A stretch of 38,097 nt of DNA from Polyangiaceae bacterium (GTDB lineage: Bacteria > Myxococcota > Polyangia > Polyangiales > Polyangiaceae). Under the pieces are notes generated by a model. The model ran no database searches, was not told where the DNA came from, and saw only the letters and a list, made by a program, of their open reading frames with translations. The stretch covers positions 1 to 38,097 of the forward strand of contig JAICTU010000017.1 of the NCBI GenBank assembly GCA_025936205.1, read 5' to 3'. How positions within the stretch are numbered: position 1 is the stretch's first letter; every line of letters begins with the position of its first letter. Below, piece by piece: positions 8,337 through 16,735 of this stretch. Made by a program: the position numbers and the translations under genes.

Positions 8337-9155
8337 TCACTCCATCTGCCACATCCCCCTCACCGCCACCCCAAACCCCCAGCTGCTCTCGATGCTCTCG
8401 ATGTCGAGATTACACCCGCTGCAATCCGTGGCGATGGGCGCTCCCTGCTGCAGCTTCCACCAGGGCATGAACACCAGCGTGTAGCCGCCCGGCTTGGTTG
8501 CCAAGTGGACACCGAGCGCGCCTTCGAGGCGCGTCTCCCAGTGCAGCTCGTCGAACGCAGGGCCCGCGACGAAGTCAAAGGCCGAACTCTCCACGAATTG
8601 GTCCGGGACGTGGTTGACGGTGAGGAGCTGGGTGCCGGTGCTGACGCCGAGCGCCAGCACGCCGTAGCCCGCGGTGCCGGAGGCCGAGCGAGCGAAGGGA
8701 AGGGTTGGGTAGGCTTCGGCTCGCAGGCGAACGATGTTGCGGTGGGTGTAGAGCACGCCGGGCTGGTAGAAGTAGGAACCTGTGCGCCACTCCAGCTCCA
8801 CGCCCCAGGGCACCGCTCGCGAGGCAGCGAGCTGGCCCGCGCGCACTTGGACTCCGCTCTCGCGAATGCCCAGGTCCACGCCCACGTCGAGCCAGTCGTG
8901 GAGTGCCACGCGAAACGCGGGCCCGCCCGGAAAGATCGAGATGGTCTTGCCCCAGAGCATCGCGGAGTTGTCGTGCACGGTGACGCCTCTGACCGGGTTG
9001 GCGGCGTTGGCCGTCGCGGGGGCGTACGCATAGGAGTAGCCGGTGCCGAGGCGCAGCCCGGGCGCCGTGATGGGTCCCGCGGGCACCCCCGGGATCAGCG
9101 CCGCGGCGCAGCCGCACAGGGTCGCGCAGACCGCCCCCGCCATCCCCTTCGGCAT
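8337..9155 (-). CDS. Exported beta-rich (outer-membrane-type) protein, hypothetical
   Basis: 272 residues from the ATG at 9155; an in-frame ATG at 9179 is possible but adds a charged stretch before the leader. The N-terminus MPKGMAGAVCATLCGCAAA looks like a signal peptide, with a possible lipobox (TLCGC). The remainder alternates aromatic and polar residues in short strands (FRVALHDWLDVGVDLGIR, WGVELEWRTGSYFY, TLVFMPWWKLQQG) and ends in a strand with terminal aromatic residues (VAVRGMWQME), typical of small outer-membrane barrels. I recognise no specific family. Codon use is normal for the window, unlike the flanking relics. Confidence 0.65.
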   Translation of the reverse strand: MPKGMAGAVCATLCGCAAALIPGVPAGPITAPGLRLGTGYSYAYAPATANAANPVRGVTVHDNSAMLWGKTISIFPGGPAFRVALHDWLDVGVDLGIRESGVQVRAGQLAASRAVPWGVELEWRTGSYFYQPGVLYTHRNIVRLRAEAYPTLPFARSASGTAGYGVLALGVSTGTQLLTVNHVPDQFVESSAFDFVAGPAFDELHWETRLEGALGVHLATKPGGYTLVFMPWWKLQQGAPIATDCSGCNLDIESIESSWGFGVAVRGMWQME

Positions 9156-9210
9156 GCAATGTGGATCGCTCCAGCCCATGCCGAAGGCTACGGCGCAGCC
9201 GATCGCCGGG

Positions 9211-9499
9211 CTAAGCGGCGAGCCGCAGCGACATTTCGACCTGCTCGCTTCCCATCCGGACCAGCCCCTCTACGTACCCGGTCCCGAAGACGATCTCCGT
9301 GCGGTTCTGGCGCGACTCGATGCGGCCGTGGGAAGTGACAACTCTGACGTGTTCGCCGACATCGACGATGTTGCCCTGCTCGACACGCTCGACGATGCTC
9401 TCGCGGCCGATGCCTTCGACGAAGATGACGACGCCTTTGACAATGACGGGGTACTGACGGTCGAGGGCAGCGAGGTCAGCGCGGAGGCGCGCCGCTGAG
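9211..9499 (-). other. Startless coding-like fragment downstream of gluconokinase
   Basis: Directly after the gluconokinase stop, one minus frame stays open to TAG at 9211 with high G/C at third positions. It reads SAARLRADLAALDRQYPV, then VKGVVIFVEGIGRESIVERV and VRMGSEQVEMSLRLAA. No ATG, GTG or TTG lies in this frame between the gluconokinase stop and the middle of the fragment; the only upstream ATG (9690) lies inside gluconokinase. It could be the tail of a gene that lost its start. I do not recognise the family. The opposite strand is also open but has poorer codon bias. Confidence 0.35.
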
Positions 9500-10021
9500 T
9501 CAGGACGCCGGGGCCAAGCGCAGCTGATCCAGGATCGTGCGCACGATCTCCGCAGGCGTCGCAGCGACGTCGACCTCGAGCGCATCCTTGGGCGGCTCCA
9601 GCGCCGCAAGCTGGCTGCCGAGCAGCGATTCGTGTGCGAAGTGCCCGGGCCGTTCACGCAATCGTGCGGCGATGAGCTCGGGGCTGCCATTCAGAAACAC
9701 GACCCGTACGCGCTGCGCATCGACGCGCAGTTGCTGCCGGTAAGCGCGCTTCAGCGCCGAACAGGCGAGCACTGCGCAGCCGTGTGCGGCGAGCACGTCT
9801 TCGATCCGAGCGCGCAGCGCGGCCAGCCAGGGCGCGCGATCGGCGTCGCCCAGCGCTTCGCCGCGCGCCATCTTCCCGATGTTCTCGGCAGAATGGAAGT
9901 CGTCAGCATCGAAGAAGCGCACGTCCAGCGCAGCGGCGAGGCCGCGACCGATGGTCGTCTTGCCGCTGCCCGCCACTCCCATCACGAGTACGACCCAACC
10001 ATCCGCAGGAAGCTCGAGCAT
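9500..10021 (-). CDS. gntK: Gluconokinase (GntK/thermoresistant type)
   Basis: 173 residues, the family's normal length. It phosphorylates D-gluconate with ATP to 6-phosphogluconate, feeding the pentose phosphate or Entner-Doudoroff routes; cytoplasmic. Motifs: P-loop GVAGSGKTTIG (~residue 15), the gluconokinase box DADDFHSAENIGKMARGEAL with DADRAPWL, ACSALKRAYR (substrate and lid region), and HESLLGSQLAALEPP near the C-terminus. Start at ATG 10021. No other sugar-acid gene is adjacent; a sugar-acid dehydratase-like enzyme lies 27 kb away. No regulator is linked. Confidence 0.93.
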   Translation of the reverse strand: MLELPADGWVVLVMGVAGSGKTTIGRGLAAALDVRFFDADDFHSAENIGKMARGEALGDADRAPWLAALRARIEDVLAAHGCAVLACSALKRAYRQQLRVDAQRVRVVFLNGSPELIAARLRERPGHFAHESLLGSQLAALEPPKDALEVDVAATPAEIVRTILDQLRLAPAS

Positions 10022-10304
10022 GCCGCAGCGTACCCGGTCTCAATGCCGCATTCAGCGCCACGCCCGCACCACGACGCCGGATGTTGCAGCTAGCGCCGCA
10101 GAGCGCTGGGCGGTCATCGGCAGATGCTTGCTCGGGAGCAAGGTCGCAACGATGCGCGCGCCGTTCCGGTGCCGAACGTGCGGCGTCGGCGATCGGGCAC
10201 ATTCTAGTGGGCTCGGAGCCGCGCGGCGGCGAGCCCATCAGGAGCTCCCAGCACACGAATCTGGCTTGCACAACCCTCCGGAAAGGTCATAGTCCCGACC
10301 CTCC
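10022..10304. other. Intergenic region between gntK and smpB
   Basis: 283 bp between divergent genes. I see no convincing ORF, RNA gene or tmRNA-like end here; it should hold the promoters of gntK and smpB, but no clear -35/-10 pair stands out by eye. Confidence 0.4.
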
Positions 10305-10805
10305 ATGGCCAAGGCTGCAGCGAAGAAAGCCGCCCCAAACGGCGATCGGCTCGTCGCCCAGAACCGGCGCGCCAGCCACGAGTTCGAGCTCGGGAAGAGC
10401 TTCGAGGCGGGTCTGGTGCTGGTCGGTAGCGAGGCGCGCGCCTTGCGCGATGGCCCCGCCGATATCAGCGAGGCCTGGGTGGAGATCTCGCGCGGTGAGG
10501 CCTGGGTGCGCGGCATGCGCGTTTCACCGCTGGTGCATTCGTTCCTGGGTCACGAGGAGAAGCGGCCGCGCAAGCTGCTGCTCCACCGCTCGCAGATCGA
10601 TGAGCTGCTGGGCGCGCAGGATCGCGAGCGCATGACGCTGGTGGTGACCAAGCTCTACTTCAAGGACGGGCGCGCCAAGATCGAGGTGCGCGTGGCGCGC
10701 GGCAAGAAGCTGTACGACAAGCGTCAGGCGCTGAAGCAGAAGGACGCCAGCAAGGAGGCGCGCGTCGCCATCCGCGAGGGCAAGCGAGCCGGCCGTGAGC
10801 GTTGA
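10305..10805 (+). CDS. smpB: SsrA-binding protein SmpB
   Basis: 166 residues. Binds tmRNA and delivers it to stalled ribosomes for trans-translation. Diagnostic motifs are present: NRRASHEFELGKSFEAGLVL, SEARALRDG, ISEAWVEI, a FLGHEEKRPRKLLLHRSQI segment, and the C-terminal tail KKLYDKRQALKQKD that inserts in the mRNA channel. An alanine/lysine-rich N-terminal extension (MAKAAAKKAAPNG) precedes the core. The stop overlaps the next gene's GTG start by 11 bases, suggesting coupled translation. The tmRNA gene itself is not in the window. Confidence 0.95.
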   Translation: MAKAAAKKAAPNGDRLVAQNRRASHEFELGKSFEAGLVLVGSEARALRDGPADISEAWVEISRGEAWVRGMRVSPLVHSFLGHEEKRPRKLLLHRSQIDELLGAQDRERMTLVVTKLYFKDGRAKIEVRVARGKKLYDKRQALKQKDASKEARVAIREGKRAGRER

Positions 10806-11076
10806 ACCGAAGTGGAGTCTGGTGGATCAGGGGCGCGGCGGGGGAGAGGTGCGCCTGATCGAGACGGATGGTGACTGGGCCGTGGTCGAGGCGACGCAGC
10901 CGTTTCCGATCGGCGCCACGTTGCGCGCGCTCGATGGCGCGAGCGGCACCGAATATCGGCTGAAGGTGCGCGGCGGCAAGAAGGTGTCGGAGGGCTGGTT
11001 TCGCGTCGAGGGGCGGTTGCAGGGGCTGACGCGCGAGCAGCGGGAGCAGTTGCTCGCCGCCGTCCAGACCAAGTAG
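10795..11076 (+). CDS. Small hypothetical protein overlapping smpB
   Basis: 93 residues from GTG 10795, inside the smpB tail, so translation is probably coupled. A predicted mostly beta N-terminal half (EVRLIETDGDWAVVEATQPF, PIGATLRALDG) is followed by strands and a helix (LTREQREQLLAAVQTK). The short barrel-like pattern recalls PilZ-like or RNA-binding small domains, but no diagnostic motif (such as RxxxR...D/NxSxxG) is present. The overlap with smpB suggests, without proving, a link to translation quality control. Confidence 0.7.
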   Translation: MSVEPKWSLVDQGRGGGEVRLIETDGDWAVVEATQPFPIGATLRALDGASGTEYRLKVRGGKKVSEGWFRVEGRLQGLTREQREQLLAAVQTK

Positions 11077-11176
11077 TTGCGCGCGGCTTATCTCGCCTCG
11101 CCGTATCGCCGGTGGATCGGCGATCGTGGAGTACGAGTTCCAGGTGCCCGAGGTGGTCGGTCGCCACGAGGGGAGC

Positions 11177-11398
11177 TCAGCGTCGCTCCCCGGTGTCCAT
11201 CGGCTGTGCCGCGCAGATGCCGCGGCATTGATCGAGCTCCGCGTCGCAGCGCGAGCGCTGTGCGTCGTCTTCGGCCTTCTCGGTGCAGTGCTTGTGATCG
11301 TAGAAGCAGCTCTCGTCACAGTCGTCGGTGTTGCACGCTGTGTTGCATGAGAGCAATACCAGGAGCCAGCTGCAGAGCGCGCGCGGGGAGGTGGGCAT
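11177..11398 (-). CDS. Small cysteine-rich lipoprotein
   Basis: 73 residues from ATG 11398. The leader MPTSPRALCSWLLVLLSC has a lipobox (LLSC, Cys18). The mature chain is short and Cys-rich: NTACNTDDCDESC, HKHC, SRCDAEL, CRGIC. Longer in-frame extension upstream lacks a signal and is not supported. The frame could encode a disulfide-stapled periplasmic or surface lipopeptide of unknown role; such proteins are frequent in Myxococcota. Confidence is moderate because of its size. Confidence 0.6.
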   Translation of the reverse strand: MPTSPRALCSWLLVLLSCNTACNTDDCDESCFYDHKHCTEKAEDDAQRSRCDAELDQCRGICAAQPMDTGERR

Positions 11399-11824
11399 GC
11401 TCGCTTCAGCAGCAAGCGATGTGCCATGCGCGGCGCGCGTCGGGGTGGCTCGATCGCCGCGCCAGCGCGGCCCGAGCGTGCGCGGGGCGCACAGGTGTGG
11501 TTCGCCGCTGCGCGATCCGGTCACGTTTTTGCGCCGAATTGGGGCGCTGTCGTGCGGTACCGTGGGCGCGCTCAGCTTGCTCCATCGCTCAACGTCAAAC
11601 GGCGATGCCGACACGGCGACGGCGTCGAGGCGATCGCCGACCTGACGTTACCGCCGCCATATGCCTGGCGGCCCTGATGCAAGTGACGCAGCATCTGGGT
11701 ATATAAAGCCTCGCGGAAGAGTCGCTGCAGATGCAGCGAAGTGTTCGGCTACGTGTGGATGGGGCCTCCACAGGAAACGCTGCGCCACCTATAAGGTCAG
11801 CGTTCCTCGAAGGATGGACGTTGC
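11399..11824. other. Intergenic region upstream of the HlyD-type gene, with a 16-bp hairpin
   Basis: About 425 bp without a convincing gene. It contains the inverted repeat CGCTGCAGATGCAGCG at 11723-11738 (7-bp arms, AG/AT centre) and GATGC...GCATC arms at about 11678-11696. A GAAGGA Shine-Dalgarno-like run precedes the ATG at 11825. A TATATAAAG run at ~11700 could serve as an AT-rich -10 region but lacks a clear -35. Confidence 0.4.
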
Positions 11825-13459
11825 ATGACGCGAAAGCCGGACGAACCGAGCGCGCCCGCCGAGGCCGAGCGCCTCACGCGACGGGGCCTGGGGTTTCACG
11901 ATCCGCGGCGCACCACGGGTGCGTTCCCGGTGGATCGCCAGGCAGACCAGGAGTGGCCGCAGCTGCCGGAGTCACCGGAGCCGCCGCTGGTCGCGCCCAC
12001 CGACGCGGGTCGGCGCGACCCGGAAGAGATCACGAGCTCCTGGCAGCGCCCGGGGTCGCGAGGGCCGGAGTATCATCCACCGGTGGCGCCTGCCACCCCG
12101 CGTGGCGATCGCATGTCTGTTCATCGCACCAATAGCGGCACCTTCCGCCTCGGCAGTCCCGATCGCCCGGTGTTGCCCGACCCTCCGCCGTTTGATCCCC
12201 AGTTTCAGCCCCACCCGTCGAACCGCTTCCTGGAGCAGGAGCGTCCGACGAACCCGCGCGCGGCGATCCCGAGCCTGGTGCCGGTGGAGCGTGCGGTCGA
12301 GGCGCCCTCCCGCGAGCGGCTGTTGCTGTCGCGTCTGACCAGCAAGCGTGTGCTCCTGCCGATCCTGGCGGGGCTGGTGGTGGGCAGCACGCTGGCGCTG
12401 GCGCTGGTGCACGTGCCGCTGCGCGCGTGGGGGGTGCTGCGAACGAACGGCACGCCCGAGTCACTGAGCGCGCCGCTCGCGGGCAGCGTGGCCCGGCTGC
12501 GCGTCTCCGCGGGCGACGGCGTGGAGGCGGGAGACGTGCTGGTGGAGCTGCGCAATCCCGAGCTGGATGCTTCGCTCGCGAGCCGCCGCTCGGAGCTCGA
12601 GCGCTTGCGCCAGGAGAGCGACAGCGCCGCGCGCGAGGACAAAGCCGCGCTGGCGCGCACGCTGGCCGCCCTCGGGCGCCGCCGCGATCTGCTGGAGCAG
12701 CGGCTGCAGCTGAAGGACGCCGAGTACGAGCAACGCAAGGCGCTGCTCGACTCGCTGGCGTCGCGCGTCGGGGCCGGCACGGCGCAACCGGCGGAGCTGT
12801 TCGAGCCGGCCGCGGCCGTGCAGGGCGCGCGCGAGGAGCGGCTCGGAATCGTCGACGACCTGGCACAGCTCGATCTGGAAGTGAGCGATCGGCGCAGCGC
12901 CGGCCAGGTGCGTGAAGCCGGCCGCGCGGCGCGCATCGCCGACGCCGAAGCGCGCGTGCTGCAAGCCCAGGCGGCGCTCGATGCGGCCTCGGTGCGTGCA
13001 CCCGCTGCAGGCTGGGTCGAGTCGCTGTCGGTCAGCGCCGGCAGCAACGTGCAGCCGGGTTCGGAGCTGGCGCGGCTCGTGCCGCGTGCGGCGCCGCGCT
13101 CGGTCGTGGCCCTGCTGCCGTCGTCGGAGGCCATCGACATCGCCGCGGGTGAAGAAGCCAGCGTGGAGCTGGTCGCTCCCTACCGCGATGACACCTCGGC
13201 GCTGGCGGCGCGCGTGCACTACGTCTCGAGGGAAGTGGCGCCGCCCGCGCGCGTGCAGGCCATCCTGGGGGCGATGGAGCCGGGGGGCTTCGTGCAGCTC
13301 GAGCTGGAGCTGCTCGATTCGTCCGAATTCCTGGCGGTACAGCCGCAGCTGCGCAGCGGCTCGCGCGCGCTGGTGAGCCTGGCGGGGCGCGAGCGCAGCC
13401 TGGGCAGCGTGCTGTTCGCTGCGCTGCGCCAGTGGTGGGACTTCGGCCTCTGGGGTTAG
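11825..13459 (+). CDS. HlyD-family membrane fusion (adaptor) protein
   Basis: 544 residues. A long, proline- and charge-rich cytoplasmic N-terminus (~1-170) precedes one membrane helix (~174-196, VLLPILAGLVVGSTLALALV). Then comes a biotinyl-lipoyl half (~215-250, APLAGSVARLRVSAGDGVEA), a long Arg/Glu/Leu coiled coil (~250-380), the second lipoyl half (~387-420, VRAPAAGWVESLSVSAGSNV) and a beta-barrel domain. This is the HlyD/EmrA adaptor layout of type I secretion and tripartite efflux. The unusually long N-terminal tail is odd (typical adaptors start near the membrane helix). No ABC transporter, MFS pump or TolC neighbour is present, so the partner is encoded elsewhere. It converges on the hybrid kinase gene with a 4-base stop overlap (TTAG). 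Confidence 0.88.
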   Translation: MTRKPDEPSAPAEAERLTRRGLGFHDPRRTTGAFPVDRQADQEWPQLPESPEPPLVAPTDAGRRDPEEITSSWQRPGSRGPEYHPPVAPATPRGDRMSVHRTNSGTFRLGSPDRPVLPDPPPFDPQFQPHPSNRFLEQERPTNPRAAIPSLVPVERAVEAPSRERLLLSRLTSKRVLLPILAGLVVGSTLALALVHVPLRAWGVLRTNGTPESLSAPLAGSVARLRVSAGDGVEAGDVLVELRNPELDASLASRRSELERLRQESDSAAREDKAALARTLAALGRRRDLLEQRLQLKDAEYEQRKALLDSLASRVGAGTAQPAELFEPAAAVQGAREERLGIVDDLAQLDLEVSDRRSAGQVREAGRAARIADAEARVLQAQAALDAASVRAPAAGWVESLSVSAGSNVQPGSELARLVPRAAPRSVVALLPSSEAIDIAAGEEASVELVAPYRDDTSALAARVHYVSREVAPPARVQAILGAMEPGGFVQLELELLDSSEFLAVQPQLRSGSRALVSLAGRERSLGSVLFAALRQWWDFGLWG

Positions 13460-15177
13460 TCCACTTTGGCGGGAGGCGGCCGCGTGGCGGCGGGCTCGGC
13501 GTCGAGCACCTCGCGCACGGTGCGCAGGAGCGTCTCGGGATCGAGCGGCTTGGGGATGAGCCGGATGCAGAGGTCTTCCAGGAATGCGGCGGGCAGCGTC
13601 TCGGCGCCGTAGCCGCTCGCGAACAGGAAGCGCGCACCGGATTTCTGTGAGCGGATCTGCTCGCATACCGCGCGCCCGCTCAGCCCGGGCATGATCGCAT
13701 CGAGCAGATACAGATCGAAGTCCTCGCTCTGCGCGGCGGCGAGCGCAGCGGCGCCGTCCGAGACGGAGGTGACGCGATAGCCGGCTCCCTCCAGCGCGCG
13801 CTTCATCACGAACAGCACGTGCGGCTGATCGTCGGCGATCAGGATGCGCTCGACGCCGCGTGGGATGGGCTTCGGGATCTTGCTGCCCACGCGCGAGGCT
13901 GCCTGCTCGGCAGCGGGAAAGTAGAGCTTGAAGGCGGTGCCATGACCCAGCTCGGAGTAGCAATGGATCATTCCGCCGTGCTGCTGGATGATGCCCCAGA
14001 CCACCGCCAGGCCCAGCCCGGTGCCCTCGCCCGGGCCCTTGGTGGTGAAGAAGGGCTCGAACAGCCGATCCTTCACCTCCGCCGACATGCCCACTCCCGT
14101 GTCCGTCACGGTCAGCATCACGTAGCGCCCGGATTTGGCCCAGGGGTGCGCGCGGCGATAGTCGCCGTTGACGACCACTTGTTCCGTTTCGATCAGCAGC
14201 CGGCCGCCATTCGGCATCGCGTCGCGCGCGTTGATCGCCAGGTTCATCAGCACCTGTTCCAGCTGGCTGCCGTCCAGCTGCACCCTGGGCAGCGACACGC
14301 CAGCGATGAAGTCGATCTCGATGTTGGCCGGCAACAGCCGCCCGAGCAGGCGATTGAACGCGAACACGAGCTCGTTGATGTCCAGGCTCTCCGTCAGCAA
14401 CGGTTGCTTGCGTCCCAGCACCAGCAGTTTCTGCGTGAGCTTGGTGGCGCTGCGCTCCGAGTCGCGGATCAGCTGCAGATCCGCGCGCTGCGCTGCCGAC
14501 AGGGGCTCGTTGCCCAGCTCCTCGGCGCTCATGCGGATCACGGTCAGCAGGTTGTTGAAGTCGTGTGCCACGCCGCCGGCGAGCAAGCCTAAGCTCTCCA
14601 GGCGATGGCGCTGCGCCAGCCGCCGCTCCAGCTCCGAGCGCTCCTTGTCGCGCTTGAGCAGCACCAGGCGCGCCAGCGCCACCGAGACGATGTTGGACAG
14701 CTGCACCAGGTAATGCAGCGCCGTCTCGCTGATCTCGACCACGCCCTCCTCGTCGAAGGTGCCGCAGCCGATCAAGCCCAGCGGGTGATCCACCACGCTC
14801 ATCGGCAGGTTCACCACCGTGCGGTTGCCGAGCCGCCGGGTCACCTCCGGAAAGGGCCCGAGCTGCGCGTCGGCGATCACGATCGGGCGCTGCTCGCGCA
14901 GCATCTGATCGAGCATCACGTCACCCGCGCGCGGCGCCACCGGCAGGAGGTCGCGGATCAGCGGCGCCTTGGCGCCTGCACATGCCACCAGGATGAACTG
15001 ATCATCCTCTTCCTGCTCGAGCACATAGAGCCAGCTGTTCGTCAGGCCGACGCGCGCCAGCACATCGCGGCGAACCAGCTCGATCAGGGCATCGTAACTG
15101 TCGACCCGGCGCAGCTCGCGCGAGAAGGACTCGAAGAGCACATCACCGACGCCGGGCGGGGAGCTCGTGGGATCCAA
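13456..15177 (-). CDS. Hybrid histidine kinase: GAF - HisKA - HATPase - receiver
   Basis: 573 residues, no membrane segment, so cytoplasmic. A GAF-like sensor (~20-165) precedes the dimerisation/phosphoacceptor box LAGGVAHDFNNLL (His ~205). The ATPase domain has N box LAINARDAMPNGG, G1 DTGVGMS, F box FEPFFTTK, and G2 GEGTGLGLAVVWG. A C-terminal receiver (~445-560) has RILIADDQ, acceptor Asp in LYLLDAIMPGLSG (~494) and Lys in LIPKPLDP. All catalytic residues are intact. The signal is unknown; the GAF domain could bind a small ligand or a redox cofactor. No cognate output protein is adjacent, so phosphotransfer may end in the receiver or go to a phosphotransferase elsewhere. Confidence 0.93.
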   Translation of the reverse strand: MDPTSSPPGVGDVLFESFSRELRRVDSYDALIELVRRDVLARVGLTNSWLYVLEQEEDDQFILVACAGAKAPLIRDLLPVAPRAGDVMLDQMLREQRPIVIADAQLGPFPEVTRRLGNRTVVNLPMSVVDHPLGLIGCGTFDEEGVVEISETALHYLVQLSNIVSVALARLVLLKRDKERSELERRLAQRHRLESLGLLAGGVAHDFNNLLTVIRMSAEELGNEPLSAAQRADLQLIRDSERSATKLTQKLLVLGRKQPLLTESLDINELVFAFNRLLGRLLPANIEIDFIAGVSLPRVQLDGSQLEQVLMNLAINARDAMPNGGRLLIETEQVVVNGDYRRAHPWAKSGRYVMLTVTDTGVGMSAEVKDRLFEPFFTTKGPGEGTGLGLAVVWGIIQQHGGMIHCYSELGHGTAFKLYFPAAEQAASRVGSKIPKPIPRGVERILIADDQPHVLFVMKRALEGAGYRVTSVSDGAAALAAAQSEDFDLYLLDAIMPGLSGRAVCEQIRSQKSGARFLFASGYGAETLPAAFLEDLCIRLIPKPLDPETLLRTVREVLDAEPAATRPPPAKVD

Positions 15178-15337
15178 AGCGCCACATCATAGGCTCACGC
15201 AGGTGTTGCTCTGGGTGTCTCAGTGTCAGCAGTCACATCACCCCGGAGGAGGGGGTGTTTGGTTCGGCCAAATGGCCCGCGCGGCGCTCGGGAGTCGAGA
15301 GAAGGCCACCTCCGTCTCGTGCTAAAAGGGGACCGAG

Positions 15338-15706
15338 ATGCTGGGTCGAGAGAAAATCATGGCCTTCGCCGCGATCCGGGACGGCGCGCGATCACGCGAG
15401 TTTTACGAAAAGCTGGGGCTTTCCGTGATCTCGGAAGACAACTTCGCGCTCGTGCTCGACGCCAACGGCACGATGTTGCGGCTGCAGAAGGTAGAGAGCT
15501 TCACGCCCAGCCCGTTCACGACGCTGGGCTGGGAAGTGTCGAACATCCGGGCTGCGGTGAGCGAGCTACAGAAGCGCGGCGTCGTATTTCAGAAATACCC
15601 GTGGATGGATCAGGATGAGCTCGGCATCTGGGCGTCGCCGAGCGGCGCGCGCGTCGCCTGGTTCAAGGATCCAGACGGCAACACGCTCTCGTTGACCGAG
15701 TTTTAG
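15338..15706 (+). CDS. VOC-fold (glyoxalase/bleomycin-resistance/dioxygenase superfamily) protein
   Basis: 122 residues, a single VOC module. Start ATG 15338 follows AGGGGA at a good distance. Motifs: ARSREFYEKLGL (typical first helix), ALVLDANGTMLRLQK, TTLGWEVSNIRAAVSELQKR, and the C-terminal WFKDPDGNTLSLTEF. Metal ligands typical of the fold cannot be assigned confidently: the terminal Glu is present (SLTEF), but the usual first His is not obvious. It is divergent from the hybrid kinase gene and ends 3 bases before the convergent cytochrome gene. Confidence 0.85.
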   Translation: MLGREKIMAFAAIRDGARSREFYEKLGLSVISEDNFALVLDANGTMLRLQKVESFTPSPFTTLGWEVSNIRAAVSELQKRGVVFQKYPWMDQDELGIWASPSGARVAWFKDPDGNTLSLTEF

Positions 15707-15709
15707 CCC

Positions 15710-16735
15710 TCATTCCGCCAGGCTCGCGATCCACTCCTTCACTTTGGCGATGCCCTCGCTGTCGACCTCTTCGGTCGCGAGCGGCGGCATCTGCTCCTTG
15801 GGTCCGCGCACCTGCATGCGCTGGATCAGGGCGCTCGCCTCCGGATCTTGCGGGACCACGCGCAGCGTGCCGGCCTCGGCGCGGTAGTACTGCAGCATCT
15901 TGCCGACGACGCTGCCGTACAGGCGCGTTTCTTCCGGGCTGCCGCCGTCCACGTCGAGCCGGAGCACCATCTGCGTGTCGGGCCAGGAGGTGCCGCGTGG
16001 GTTGTGGCAGTGGCCGCAGTTGGCGTGCAGATAGCCCAGCGCCGCCGCCGTGACCGGATCGCCCGGTGGCAGGTACTGGCTCTCCGCCGCGGGCGGCGCC
16101 GTCAGCTGCTGCGCTTCCACCAGGCGAGGCAGCGACCAGCCGTCGTTCTCGTCGGCGGCGGCTCGCGCCGCGTCGCCGTCGAGTTGCAGCGCAGAAAAGC
16201 CGATATAGCGCCCCGGCTCGCCGTTGTGGCAAGCCCCACACTTGTCCTGCGGCGGCGCGTCGTGCGGCGTGCCGAGCACATCCTCTCGGCCTGCCTCGAC
16301 GAACACAGCGTCGCTCTGCTCTTCGTTCCAGACGAAGGAGCCCATCCAGTACTCGTCGGACTTGGTGCCGTAGCGCTCGATCAAGCGCGTCTCCAGCGCC
16401 ACGCCGTTCAGCGCGAACTGCTTCCAGACGCGCGTGCCGATCGGAAAGCTCCAGCGGTTCATGTCGCTGGTGTCGATCTGCGCCCCGGGGGGCAGCTCGA
16501 TCCAGCGCTGCTTCTCGGCGCCGTCCGACCAGAGCACGAAGCTCGGGGCAAAGGGACGTACGCCGCCGGCGAGCTCGCCGCTGGCCAGATCGGCGTACAG
16601 ACCCGTCTCCGAGAGCGCCTGGTACTCGGGGCGTGCATACGGCTCGCGCGGCCCCGGAGGTGGGCTCGCGGGCTCGCCTCCGCCTCCGCAGGCAACAGCG
16701 AGCCCCACGAACCACGCACAGCTCAGGAGCTTCAC
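15710..16735 (-). CDS. SO_2930/HNE_0200-family diheme c-type cytochrome lipoprotein
   Basis: 341 residues from GTG 16735, which overlaps the upstream cytochrome stop as GTGA. Leader VKLLSCAWFVGLAVACGGGG has a lipobox (VAC), then a Pro-rich linker. Two heme motifs: CGACHNGEP (~165) and CGHCHNPRG (~240); a C-terminal MPPLATEEVDSEGI segment may supply an axial Met. The sequence FVLWSDGAEKQRWIELPPG and TRVWKQF is characteristic of the SO_2930/HNE_0200 family, whose members I recall often accompany a parallel beta-helix protein; none is in this window. Likely a lipid-anchored periplasmic or surface electron-transfer protein. An in-frame upstream extension exists but lies inside the neighbouring gene and is not credible. 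Confidence 0.85.
   Translation of the reverse strand: MKLLSCAWFVGLAVACGGGGEPASPPPGPREPYARPEYQALSETGLYADLASGELAGGVRPFAPSFVLWSDGAEKQRWIELPPGAQIDTSDMNRWSFPIGTRVWKQFALNGVALETRLIERYGTKSDEYWMGSFVWNEEQSDAVFVEAGREDVLGTPHDAPPQDKCGACHNGEPGRYIGFSALQLDGDAARAAADENDGWSLPRLVEAQQLTAPPAAESQYLPPGDPVTAAALGYLHANCGHCHNPRGTSWPDTQMVLRLDVDGGSPEETRLYGSVVGKMLQYYRAEAGTLRVVPQDPEASALIQRMQVRGPKEQMPPLATEEVDSEGIAKVKEWIASLAE

Noticed and set aside
8034..9338. Long + strand open frame across the beta-lactamase relic and outer-membrane gene
   Set aside because: No motif, Arg/Gly/His-rich, antisense to better supported minus-strand sequences.
10022..11100. tmRNA gene near smpB
   Set aside because: No tRNA-like acceptor end or tag-frame was found in the flanks; smpB and ssrA need not be linked.
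11695..11710. TATA-box-like TATATAAAG upstream of the HlyD gene
   Set aside because: Bacterial context; without a -35 partner at the right distance it is not a supportable promoter.
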